Shown here: positions 1-14,416 of the stretch, piece by piece
How positions within the stretch are numbered: the first letter of the stretch is position 1
Layout: the number at the start of each line of letters is the position of its first letter
Source: Vanilla planifolia
Lineage: Eukaryota > Streptophyta > Magnoliopsida > Asparagales > Orchidaceae
Assembly (NCBI GenBank): GCA_023846275.1
Contig: JAIUJO010000069.1
Coordinates: 998,501 to 1,062,500, forward strand
Direction: 5' to 3'
DNA: 64,000 bases
Translations under genes and position numbers: made by a program
Notes under the pieces: model-generated
The model's input: only the letters and a program-made list of their open reading frames with translations
Databases searched by the model: none
Told to the model about the DNA's origin: nothing

Positions 1-57
1 CATTACACACACATAAGCATACACTTATCTGTGGAAACATGCAGGCACAACACACAC

Positions 58-162
58 ATGCATGCAAACAGGCACACACATGCTCACACCCACCCACACA
101 CACACACACATGCATGCAAACAGGCACACACACATGCTCACACCCACCCACACACACACATG
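58..162 (+). repeat. 52-bp direct tandem duplication in the CA array
   Basis: Two adjacent copies start at 58 and 110. Both begin ATGCATGCAAACAGG and run through CTCACACCCACCCACAC. They differ mainly by a CA-step length change, which indicates a recent local duplication compared with the surrounding degenerate sequence. Confidence 0.9.
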
Positions 163-850
163 CACACAAGAGCACATGTGCACACAATGCACACACACAA
201 AAACACACAAGCATGTACCCATGCACAATTAAATTCACATCCAAACATCTGCACATGCACACATGACCAAATGCATATACATGCACACAAACATCCACAA
301 GAAATCACATAATCTCATAGATATGCACCCACACAAGCAACACACACATAAAGATACACACATGGATGCACACACACACATGTATAGTAGTAGGTACACA
401 CATGCACACAAACATAAACACATGCAAACAAACACACACATGCACACATACAAGTACACACACAAACATAAACACACATCGTGCATAGACTCACGTACTT
501 AGGCATACACACACACACTCATGCAGGCACACACACATAAACACATACATATATAAACATAGATAACGCACCCAAGCACATGCATAAATACAAACGTGCA
601 TTCAAGCAAACAAATGCGCACACACAAATGCATACACACAAGCACATACGTACACACATATGCACATAGAAGCACGCACACATGCACAAACACACATGCA
701 TACACACATAGACATACATGCAAACATGTCCACCATAGATGCTTATGCACAAGAACATGCAAAAACATAAACACACACACATATGCTCACACACACACTC
801 AGACACACACTCACACATACACAAATACACACACATCGATGTAGACACAC

Positions 851-890
851 ACATACTCACATTGTCAAACACATACTCACATTGTCAAAC
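851..890 (+). repeat. 20-bp exact tandem duplication
   Basis: The 20-mer ACATACTCACATTGTCAAAC occurs at 851-870 and again, unchanged, at 871-890. The ATTGTC core is unusual for this array, so the identity is not a side effect of simple CA composition. Confidence 0.95.
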
Positions 891-2538
891 ACACACACAC
901 ATACAAGTCCAAACAATTAGACACACACAAGCATAGACACTTGCACAGGAATGTACACAAATCCATACACACACATGCATATACACACATATAGGTAGAC
1001 AAACAAACAAAAACACACAAATATATATATACGTACACACACGTGCACTCATGATCACACAAACAAATGCATTCATGTACACACACACTATACAAAATCA
1101 GACATGTACATGTACACACAGATGCACACACACACAAACACATACTTACACATGAAAAGACATGCACATATGTATAAAAATGCACACACACACACACACA
1201 TGAACACACTCACCCACATACACCAACACAAACCTACACATAGAGATACATTCACACATGCAAGCACACAAACACATACCTGCATATGCACATAAACACA
1301 TATGCACAAACACACATGGACATGCATGCATTCATAGATATGCATAAGTACACACACAAACATGCACATGCACACACATGGGCTCATACATACACACATC
1401 ATGCAAACACATACTCTCACACACATGCACATATACACACACACATACACATCCATGCACACACATGTATACACAAAGACATGCACACACATAAACACAT
1501 ACAGTTAAGCACAAATGATCTCACATGCATGCAAACATACACACACATGCTCACACACACATACACAAACACATGTTTGTGTATACACACTCTCACTCAC
1601 ACGTGCACATATGGACACACACATGCACCTAGCCATGCACACACACATGCATAGACATACACACATAAAAACACACACACACACACACACAAATACATAT
1701 GTACACACATACACTCACACTCATGCATACATGCACACACTTGCAACCCATGAACTTAAATCTAGACATAGAAGTGCATGCGAACATGCACACACACATG
1801 CACACACACCTAAACACACATATGCACACAAGCATGCATAGATATGCACACACTCACACATGTTGACACACATGCACATACATATGCATACACACATACA
1901 CAAGCATGTACCAACACACACTCATGCACACATGCATGCATGCACATACATAAGCAAATGCACTCATGTACACACACACACATACTCACACACACCCTTA
2001 TACACATATGTGCATGTATAAACACATATACACATACACTTGCACGTACATATGACACACATGTTGGCACATAGACATAAGTACACATGCATGTTCACCA
2101 TCACACATATACTTATGTTCACCCATACACGCACATGCGTCCACACCAACACCGATGCTGCACACACATACACTTAGAAGTAGGCATGCACTTGTACATG
2201 CATGCACACAAACAACCAAACACAAGGATAAACACATGCATATGCACAGACACATGTAGGCTCACACACTCAAACTTACACACACACACACCCACACCTG
2301 CACCCACACACATTGAGACATGCACAAATATCACACACATGCATATGCACACACACAAGTTCACAAACAAGCATGGGCACACAAGAATGCAAACACAGTC
2401 CAACACTCATACGCACACACATACTAAAATATGCCCATGCACATACACATGCACACATAAACACACATACAATCACACATGTATTCACTCACATACAAAC
2501 ATGCACACAAACACAAGCACATGCACTCAAACAAACTT

Positions 2539-2589
2539 GCACATGCACTCATGCAAACATGCACATGCACTCATGCAAACATGCACATG
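2539..2589 (+). repeat. 22-bp tandem repeat, about 2.3 copies
   Basis: The unit runs from GCACATGCACTC to ATGCAAACAT. It is exact at 2539-2560 and 2561-2582 and restarts at 2583. It is an example of the short higher-order units from which the CA array appears to have grown. Confidence 0.92.
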
Positions 2590-4351
2590 TACATGCACAA
2601 GCATACATACAAAACAATAGAGGAACACACATGTGCATCCACATGAACATACACATGCACACAAATACAACATATGCATAGACACACACAAGTGCACTCT
2701 CATGAACAAACACACATGCACACACACACACATACATATATACACATATACATGCACATGAACATGCACACAAACACACATGCAAGCAAACACATATAGA
2801 CATATGAACATGCACACACACATGCAAAATTACATATGCACACATAGACACATTAATGCATATACATCTACAAAAACATGCACATGCACTTGCACAAGTA
2901 TAAAAGCACGTCCACACAAGCACACACATACATGCAAACACATACCCATGTACGCATATACACACATATGCATAAACATGCTCACACAAATACACACACA
3001 CACACACTCGCTCACACGAACACATACACTCAAATGTACACACACACACACATGCATACATGCACATACAGAGAAATACATGCATACTCATGGACATACA
3101 CACATGCATGCACGTGTGCACCTGATCACTCACATGCACTTGCACACACACACAAAGATGTGAACACATATACACACAAATAAAGACACGCATTCACACA
3201 GACAAACACACTTACATACACGTGGATACATATAAATGCATTCACACATCCACTCACACATGCACAAACATACATACACACATGCACATGCTCTCTCAAA
3301 TGCATAGACTCATAAGAATGTGCTAGAACAACACAAAAGCACACAAATATGTACACATGCTGATAGATATCGACAAACACAAGAACACATGCACACATGC
3401 ATACAAGCACACACACACACCCACACAAGAATGCTCACTCACATCCACATGAACACACTTAAACAAGTCCCCAAACATGCATACATAGACACTCACATGA
3501 CCATGCAGACAGATGTGCACACAATTGCAACTCAAATGCACACACAAACACACACACACATACAAATATACATACAAGCACACACACACATAAGAACGCA
3601 CAGATGCCCAAAGGAATAAACACATATAAACATGCATGCACCCTCACAAACATGCTTACACACATACATGCACTTATATGTGCCATTACACACACACATG
3701 CACACACACATACATACATATGCATACACATGTACACATAAATATATGCACACAAACACATGTACACACACATGCACACACTTATGCATGCTCAAACAAA
3801 CAAATGCACACACTCAAGTGCACACACATAGACACCCACACACATAAAAAAGTACATACACTCACAAACATGCACCCACATGCATGCACACATACACATG
3901 AACACATATACAAGCACAACATCAAACACTTCCCCCAATGCAAAAACACAAACTCACAATCACATGCACACATAAACTAACACTTGCATGAACTCACAAA
4001 CATATGCACATGCACGCAAACAAAGATGCACACAGACACATACACACACAGGTGCATGAATGTACACACATAAGCACACACAAATGCATGCATACCCCCA
4101 CACACGAACACACATATGGAAACAGACACAAACACATAAAGACAAACACAAACACATGTATGAACGCACACACTCATGCATAAACATGGGTACAAACACT
4201 TGCACACATATCCACATAAACATGCATATACTCACATACACACACATATTTGTAAACAAATATATACACGCACAATCACACATGCATATGCATTCATGCA
4301 CAGACATATAAGCACACACACCTACACACACCCATAGACACATACTTACCA

Positions 4352-4383
4352 AAACATGTACAAACATGTACAAACATGCACAA
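4352..4383 (+). repeat. 10-bp tandem repeat, three copies
   Basis: AAACATGTAC is repeated with a period of 10; the third copy has one T-to-C change. The period is close to one helical turn, but with three copies no role can be argued. Confidence 0.88.
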
Positions 4384-6290
4384 ATGGGCACACACATGTA
4401 GGCACATGCACATGCCTATGCACACACTTAGGCACGCATGCACGCACACATACAGACATGCTCAGACACATGCACACATACTCACACATGCATATGCTCA
4501 CACTCACGATCCTATGCATGCATACACACACACAAGCACACAAACACAAGCATAGATGCCCACACAAATAAACATATGCACACACCCACACTAGCACACA
4601 AAGAGACATGCACACAAGCACATGCACTCTTGTAGACACAATCTCTCACACGCACATGCATACATAAACATAAACACACACACATGCATAACATACATGC
4701 ACACACACACACATTCATGCACATACACATGCACGTTCACAATCACACGCACTTGAATGCATACACAAAATATGTGTGCACTAGCCTACACACATGATTG
4801 CTTGCATACACACTCATGCAAAAGCACACGTGCATGCACTCCTGTGGTCGCACACATGCAAAGATATAAACGCACACTTGAGAACACATAGTCATGCAGA
4901 CACTCAAACATAATAATCCAAACTCACATGCACTCAAACATGCATGGATACATGCATAATCACATCAATGTATATGCACACATACTCACACATGCTCCCC
5001 CACACATGCACTTATGTGTGCACATACATGTTCTTACTCACACATAAGCAATACACAAACACTCACACTTACCCACATGATTGAATACACACACACACAA
5101 ATATGCATGCACGAGCACACATACACACACTCACACATGCACCCCAAGAAAAAAGGCACAAACACATAAACATACTTGCACACTTGCTTATGTACATAGA
5201 CACAAGCATACACACAAGCATATACATGTGCATAAACACATAAATAAGCACAAAAATATATGCACACACAAACAGATAGAAAGATCACATATGCACACAC
5301 ACACCAACATACACAAACCAGCATAGACCTACACACACATACACACACATGTACACATATGCATGAATGCATGTGCACATGCACACATGCCTACACTCAA
5401 GCACACACACACACAAGTACAAAAACTCACACATGCACACGCACACAAAACCACCCACACATGCACCTATGCAAACATACATTGACACACACATAAATGC
5501 ACGCTCACTGGCACACAAACGTACACGTAAACACAATATATGCAGACCACAATTACAAATAGACAAACATGCATACATATGAATAAGCACATGCTAACAC
5601 ATGCACATTAAAAAAATACTCAAACGAACCCACAAGCACAAATATGCATGGATAAGCACACACACACATGTACACAAGCACAAAACAAGCAAGCACATGC
5701 ACTGGAAAGCTCACATATTCACACACACACACACACATATGCATGCAAACAAACACATGCACACATGTGTGCACATCTACACATGTTGCACACAAGTGAA
5801 AAAAAGCATGCAGAGTTCTACAAACACGCATACAAATATACACACAAACACATACACACATACCCACACAAATAGACACGTACACATGTAGAAACATATG
5901 CACACACTCACGTGTAACATCTACGTGCATACATACATACACACCTAAATAGACACACACACACACACACATTACACATGTAGACATGCACAAAACATAC
6001 ACGTATACACACACGCACACGTGCACATGTGCACACACGCACATGCGCACACACGAACATGTGCACATAGGCACATCCGTAGACTCATACTCACACACAC
6101 ACATACATTAACACTTGCTTGCACAAATGACAAAATGTTGACATGCATGCACCCACCATCACACACACACGTATAAGAATGCACATTCACACTTGTACAC
6201 ACACATGTAAAAACATAAACACACATGTACAACATACATACAGGTAGAGAGTTTCTCACAGGCACAAACACACATGCACACACACAAAAG

Positions 6291-7150
6291 TGCTTGCACA
6301 CACATACGCACAACCATAGCAACACAAACACACATACAATCAAAGGCTCATAAGCACACACACACTTGCATACTCAAACATGCAAGCACACATAAATGCA
6401 AACTGATGCATATACAAAGACTCACACACACTTACACATGCACATGCATACAAACACAAGAGCACACATATGAAAGTGCACACATAGATACTAACAAACA
6501 AACATATGCACACACATGTACTCACATGCACATGTGCATGCTAATGCATGAACACATAAATACACAAACATACACACATGCATGCAAACACACAAATATA
6601 AAAAAAAAAACACATACATGCAAATGCACACACACACACATGTACACACACGTACAAACATACACGCATGTAGATATATGAACACATATGTACAAACACA
6701 CATGCGCACATATGCATAAGGGCTTGCACACACACACATACACAACCATAGAAACATGAACACACATACAATCAAAGGCTCATAAGCACATAGATATACA
6801 CAAGCGCATGCTCAAACACACAAGCACACATAAATGCACACTCATGTATACACACAGACTCACACACACATACACATGCACATGAATACACATAAAAGTG
6901 CACACACATGCACACATATGAAAGTGCACACACAGATGCTCACAAACAGAAAGATGCACACACATGCATTCACATACACACCCACATGCCAATGCATGTA
7001 CACATAAATACACACACACACACATGCATGCAAATACACAAATATAAATGCACACACACACGTACATATACACACACATTCACACATGCACACACACCCA
7101 TGCAAATGAACACACAAACATGCACACACACACACACATATTCACATACA
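6291..7150 (+). repeat. Large tandem duplication (about 430-446 bp) within the CA array
   Basis: Copy 1 starts at 6291 and copy 2 at 6721. Shared rare landmarks occur in the same order: GCTTGCACACAC (6292 and 6722), CAACCATAG, ATCAAAGGCTCATAAGCACA (near 6339 and 6771), TATGAAAGTGCACACA, CTAATGCATG/CCAATGCATG, and CACAAATATA (6591 and 7037). The offset grows from 430 to 446 bp because of indels. Matching is clear to about 7075 and weak beyond. The A-run at 6600-6610 is present only in copy 1. This shows that the apparently shapeless array contains units of several hundred bases. No third copy was seen on either side. Confidence 0.88.
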
Positions 7151-8423
7151 TACTTGGATGCACACACACATGTATACACACGTGCACATGCACATGCACA
7201 CGCACACGAACACACACATTTTTAGACTCATACACATACATGTAGACAAACATATGCACACACCCATGCACAAATATACTCCATGCACATTGACACCTAC
7301 ATTAATATGCCCACACACATGCACACATGCACATACACACACTCACAAGCATGCATGCACAAACACGCACAGAGACACGTATGTACACACGTAATCACAA
7401 ACACTTATAGACACACATGAACACACACAAAGACATTCACATTGATGTGCATACATACACGTACAAATATGCACCAGCACACAAACACATGCACACACAT
7501 ATGTTGACATGCTCACAAGAACATGTACATACACTGACACTGTTGAACATGCCCATACGCACATGCACATACACATGCATAAACACATCCACATGGACAC
7601 ACATGCACATGCACACATGTATGCACACATACATGCACACTAACACACAAACACATGTACATACACACACATGCATACACATGGATATATAAGCACATAC
7701 ATGCACACACATGCATATACATATGCGTGCCTAAGAACATGCATAAACATATGCATGCACATACAAACACGAACACCCACATGCACAGGCACACACATGC
7801 ATATGCACCCATATATGTACTTGTGCACAAGCATAGACACACAAATGAAAAACCAAGCACATACATGAACACATGCACTCACATGATCAAGCATGCACAC
7901 ACATGTGCAAATGAACACAAACACATGAACACACACACACATTGAATCAGACACATGCACCTACACACATGTACACAAGCATACTTGCACACATGCACAC
8001 ACACACACACATGGACTAACCACACACAAACTTAGGTGCACATGCGCACATGCATGCACACACACACATGCTCATGCACACATACCCACATCAAGACATG
8101 CACAAACACACATGCATGCACATACAAACGTAGACATGTACCCATGTAGACTCGTACCCATGCAGACATGCATGCACTTACACACATATGTATACACATG
8201 TACCCACAGACACAAATGCAGATAAACACACACACACATGTACACACACACATACATAACCAAATGCAAGCACATACATGTAGAGACACATGTTCTCGCA
8301 TGCCACGCATGCATTCACGACATACAAACAGGTACACACATGCACCCATACACAAACATGCATGGACAAATACATGCACACATGACCACAACCATACATG
8401 CATACACAAACACACACACACAG

Positions 8424-8445
8424 ATATATATATATATATATATAT
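8424..8445. repeat. (TA)11 microsatellite inside the CA array
   Basis: A 22-base uninterrupted AT alternation sits between a (CA)n run and GCACAAGC. It is the longest pure TA run seen in the CA/TG portion. It may extrude or melt easily; no function is inferred. Confidence 0.95.
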
Positions 8446-9836
8446 GCACAAGCATACACTCTAACTCACACATGCATAAACACACATAGACACACATATG
8501 CACACATGCAAACACGTGCATAGACAAATTAAAGTACACCTACACATTCACATGCAAACACATACAAAAAGATGCATAAGCATACAAACACACACACAAG
8601 CAAGTAGACATAGTCACAAATATGCATAAACATTCATAGACAGACACGAACACACACATGTGCACATGAACACACATGCACAAACATGTACGTGCACACA
8701 CATGCGCATGCACACACACACAAAAATGAGCACACACATGCACACCAACACACATGTGCATAAGAATACACATATTCACACACACACATACATATGCACA
8801 CTCAAACATGTATGCATGCACATACATGCATGCACACTTACACATGCCTGCATAACAATATGCACACTTATATGCATACATACACAGAAAGACAGATACA
8901 CAAATGCTTGTGTGCACGAACAGACACATACACACAAAAATGCAAGAGTGCATCTACATACACACATGTGCATGTACGCACACTAAAGCACACAAGCAAG
9001 AACAAACATGCTCACATGGACATACTTATGCATGTATACATGCTGACAAATATGTAAACACACACACACATTCACATAAGCACTAATTCACACACACACT
9101 TACAAGAACATCCAGACAAACACATGCACAAAGCACACACATGCACATGCATATAGGTACACATTCACACACACTCGCATGCACTCACAAGCACACTTAT
9201 TTATGCACACACACACACACAAATGTTCACACATAGACACACACACACATGCACACAAACATGTAGACATGCACGTACATAGAAATGCTTGCACACACAC
9301 AAACCTGAGTGCACTAGCACACACACACACACATACACATCTGAATGCATGCATGCATATGCACACATCCATACAGACACATACACATGCATGTAGGCAC
9401 ACGAAAGCACACGCACACACACGCACAAATACATGCACACATGTATGCACGCACACAAACATGCATAAACAAACACAAGTAAAGAAGCAAATGCACACAC
9501 ACACATACATATGGGCCCATGCATCACATGCACATGCACATTCACATACATATATGCATGCATGCACTCACTCACAAATGCCCACACATACTTACACACA
9601 CAAAGACTTGCACACACACACAAGTAGCTATATGCATTCAAATGTGTGCATGTGCACATGTAGAAAAACACACAAACTTACACACACTCCAACACTGGCA
9701 CACATAAGCACACATATACACTTACACATCCAAATGGATACATACACACAAACACACATGTTCCCACACACATGAACACTATAACACAAATCCACATGCA
9801 CATGTTCTCACTCAAATGCATACGACACATGCACTA

Positions 9837-9928
9837 ACACACACAAAGAGACATGCACTATACACAAACACACACATGGGCATGTAGACATGCACCATGA
9901 ATAAACACACACACAAAGAGACATGCAC
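9837..9928 (+). repeat. Spaced 22-bp direct repeat, 70 bp apart
   Basis: The same 22 bases (core AAAGAGACATGCAC) occur at 9837-9858 and 9907-9928. The intervening sequence, including GGGCATGTAGACATGCACC, occurs once. This fits a 70-bp tandem duplication of which only the ends are recognisable, or simple word reuse. Confidence 0.8.
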
Positions 9929-12900
9929 ATGTGTGCAACCAAGCATGCACACATATGTGCCCACTGACATACACACAGACATGCACATACACCATGCAAC
10001 ACTTGCATAAACCTATATAGTTGAGCAAACACACATGCATGCACCACACAAACATATAAATATGTATGCACACACAAACATACACCCATACCTCCCTTCA
10101 CACACACACACACAAACACTTGAATACATAACCATACACAAACAAATACACACACACACACACCAACACACATACACATGCACGTACATGGGCACATAAG
10201 TAGAAACACACACCCATATGCACACATGCACATGCACATGCACAGCCACAAATATACACCTACACACACACACACATTACCACATAAATGCATACACATG
10301 CACTTACATGAACAAACACACCTACACACACACACACATAGACATGCATACATACGCACACGCATGAATGAATGCACAGAAACGTGAACACAAGCACATA
10401 GACGAAGGCACACAACTACACAAAAATACATGCACATGTGTGTCCCCTTACACACACATAAGCACATGCATATGCACACAAACACATGCATACACACACA
10501 TATAAGCACACACATACATGTAAACACACAAATGCATACACATGCTTGCACATGCATGTAAACACACACCCTCATGCACGTGAACACTCCCACACATGCA
10601 CACATAAAAACATGCATGCACACACATATGTAAACACACATGTGCACTCATGCACACACATGCACATGCCAATGCACATGCAAAAGCACACACACACATG
10701 CATATGCACAAGTAGATACAAGTCTATGAACATGCAAGTAAACACACATCCTTACATGCACATGCAAATGCACCCATGCATGCACACACATATGCAAACA
10801 CACATACACATACACAAATAAACACACACATGCATACATTCAAAAATGCACGCACGCACACATTGACTTATGCACACCAACATGCACACATGCACAAATG
10901 TAGACATATACACACACAAACACATGTAGATACTGCATGCAAACACACAAACAATTGTACAAAGATGAATACATGCACAAATACACACAAGCACACACCC
11001 ACATACATAGACACATACACATATGCATAAGCACATATGCACTATACATGCACAAGCACACAAATGCACACACACACACACACTCACACACAAGTAGATA
11101 TAAACACACATACAAACCCACTTAGATATACTCACACATACACAAACAAACACACTTGCATTCTTTGCACACAGGAATTATCCAACAAACAAACAAACAC
11201 ACACACACATATAGATATACACATGCACACATACACACATATTCACAATACAAAGATGCACTCGCACATGCACAAAAATACATATGTGCATAAATGCACA
11301 CATGAACACATATAAAAACACATGCACATATAATATCATGCACACACACATATATATGCACAAACACACAAACCACATAAACACATACACAAATAGACAA
11401 CCCCATGGACATGTGCACACACCCACACTCATAGTCATGTATGCACAGAACCATGCAAACACATGAGCATACATTCATGCACACTTGCACAAAGACACAT
11501 GCACACAGATATGCACAAATATGGAAACACACAAATACATAGATGCATTCACACACCCATGCATAGACATGCACACACACCCACATATGACACTCTTATA
11601 AATCCATGCACACACACACCTACACAAACACCCACACACACCCATGCACACAAATACACACACACACAAAGGCACACACATGCACTCACACATAGACATG
11701 TGTGCACACTTGCAAGCTCACACACTCAACTAGACATGAAAACACACATGCATGCACACATAAATACTCACATGCACAAACATATGCACATATGAGTGTG
11801 CATGTATACAGACACACACATGCATTCATACACACTTGGATACACACACACACATAGTCAATCATGCAAGCATGTAAAGATCAACAAATATATGCATTTG
11901 CACATAAACATATGCACAAACACAACACACATGCACCTACACATGTACTCACATGCACACATGCACACACACAGATAGAGACACTCACACTTGCATACAC
12001 ACACACATGCACACATGAATGTATACACATGCAAGCAACCACAAGCATACACCAGCCTATACTAGCACACACACACACACATGTAAATACACACACATAT
12101 ATGGACACTCTCACAAACACATATGAACAATTAAAAATATGCGCACACACATACACAAACATACACACATACACACCCACTTATGTACACACACACATAG
12201 GCATGCAAAAACACACACAGGAACTCCTACACATGCTCGCACAGACAAACATAGACACACACATGCATCCACTCACATAGAGTGTGCAAGTGTAAATTCA
12301 TAGACATGTATAGACACACACAGACATGCAGATACACACTCACACACCTACACATACACACACAATACAAACAGATGCATAGACAAAAACACATGCACAC
12401 ACAAACTCATGCACACACATGCACACACACACATGCAAATGCATGCATACACACACACACATGTACACATCACATACACATAGCCACACACACATGCACA
12501 TAAATACACATACACATAAGCATAGATACGTACACACACAAATACACATACAAGCACACACATGCATACATGAATATACACATGTGAGCATGCACACACA
12601 TAGACACATACCCATACCCACACACATACACATGCACTCAAAGCACACACAAATATGCATACACATTCGCACATACACACACATGCTCTCAATCACAAAG
12701 ACATATGCACGCACAAAGACACACACATTCATTCACACAGACATTCTCACAGGCACTCATGCACACAAACAAACACACACAAAAACACACAAAATACACA
12801 AAAACAAAAAAACACATAATATTATACACACACACACACGCACGCACAAACATCCACACATAAAAACACCCACACACACATATAAAAGCACTCATACATG

Positions 12901-14402
12901 CACACATGCATGCACCAATACACACATAAGCACTCACGTGCATGTGCATGAACTAAAACACACAAATAAAAATGCCAATACACACACACAACCACACATG
13001 CACACATGAATGCACATGCACACTCACATGCCCACACGCATATGCACACACAAAAACACAAGCACACGCATAAGCACATGCTTGCACACATAGATGCACA
13101 CATACACATAATCTCACTCAAACACATGCACATATGCACACATGCACACATACACACACATGTGCTCATGTACACAAGCACATAAGCACACATGGGCATG
13201 CATTCACACACACGTACATACAAGCACACATATACACTTGCAGACACACATCCACAGGCACACATACACACCTGTGCACATTTACATGCACATGCACACC
13301 CAAGCCCCACATACACATGCACACACAATACACACACACACAAACACTCCCATACACCCACATACATACACACAAACATAGAAAAGTACATGCACACATG
13401 AGTGAACATGCACAAAAACATACACACATACATGCACACACACACACACACAAGCATGCACACACACATAAAACATACTCATGCATGCTCCCACACACTC
13501 ACACACACCAGAATACATGCAAAGACATGTACACACACACACACACAAGTACACCCACACATGAAAAGCCATATATGTAGGCACACAATCATGCAAGCGC
13601 ACACTTGTCTACACTCATGCATGCTTGCACACTCAAAAGAACACACACATAAATAGAGACACATAAGTACACATACAAATAGATGCTTACACTTATAATG
13701 ACATATATATGCTTGCACACATAAACATGCACACATGTAATCACATGCACAAATGTGAACTCATATGTAAACACACTGGTACACATCATGCACACAAAAG
13801 CATATATAAAAAAGACACACATAGGAACATATATACATACACGCACATACACCAAGACACATGCACATACACATGACCATGCCTCGACACACACACACTC
13901 TCTTATGCACAAACATGAATGTATACACTCATGCGTGTACACACAGACCCAACTTACGCATACACACACATGCACAAACATGCACATGTTGACATGCACA
14001 CACAAAGATGAACAACCTTATGTATGTACATGCATGTAGAAGCACACAACATTTTCTTAGTCACACTCATAGGAATGCACAAACACATAAGCTAATAGAC
14101 ATGCACACACACACATAAACTCACAGACATGCACACACATGTACATGCACAAGCACACACATGCACACTCATGCACATGCCTATACAAACACACAAGCAT
14201 GCACATATGTGTACTCTTCTCGTAAGACCTTTACATCGCTTCAATTTTGTTTCACTACATTACTTCAATTTATCTCATCTAAGGTTTAATATATATTTAC
14301 TTAATATTAAAATAATAATTTATTAATATTTATGATTATTTGATTTGGTAATTTACAATAATTTCAATATGGTCCAAGAAAGTCAACATAAATATCATTA
14401 GA

Positions 14403-14416
14403 CTCATCTTGATGAG
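14403..14416. repeat. Monomer dyad CTCATC-TT-GATGAG (first of many)
   Basis: Each satellite monomer contains a short palindrome with 6-bp arms and a 2-base centre. Intact copies are at 14403-14416, 17533-17546, 22299-22312 (centre TC) and 27876-27889. Many other monomers keep it with one or two changes (28,678; 36,361; 29,939). Centromere satellites in several lineages are rich in dyads, but a role here is inference. Confidence 0.75.

Larger units (their letters stand above)
1..14212 (+). repeat. Degenerate CA-rich satellite/minisatellite array, A+C strand up
   Basis: The whole stretch is made of loosely repeated words such as CACACATGCACA, CACATGCATGCA and ACACAAACACA. The + strand is almost entirely A and C, with G nearly always in ATG or GTG contexts. 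Most of it is alternating pyrimidine-purine sequence with scattered A-runs (an 11-base A run at 6600-6610). Short exact tandem blocks and one duplication of about 435 bp are listed separately. Many open frames cross it on both strands at once because the words contain few stop codons; they translate to His/Thr/Met repeats one way and Cys/Val/Met repeats the other, with no domain, so they are not called as genes. Function is unknown. The length and degeneracy argue for an old heterochromatic array, not an ordinary (CA)n microsatellite. The array continues beyond the left edge of the window. Confidence 0.93.

Noticed and set aside
31..312. His/Thr-rich frames that resemble histidine-rich metal-binding proteins
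   Set aside because: Several frames and both strands show the same pattern through 14 kb; this is simple translation of CACACA words.
9808..10647. Minus-strand open frame of 279 codons rich in Cys, Val and Met
   Set aside because: It is translation of the TG strand of the CA array. Overlapping frames on the other strand are equally open as His/Thr repeats, and there is no domain, complex composition or start context.
1..14212. Telomere or subtelomere repeat
   Set aside because: No TTAGGG, TTTAGGG or TTAGG tandem is present; the words are CACATGCA-type and degenerate.
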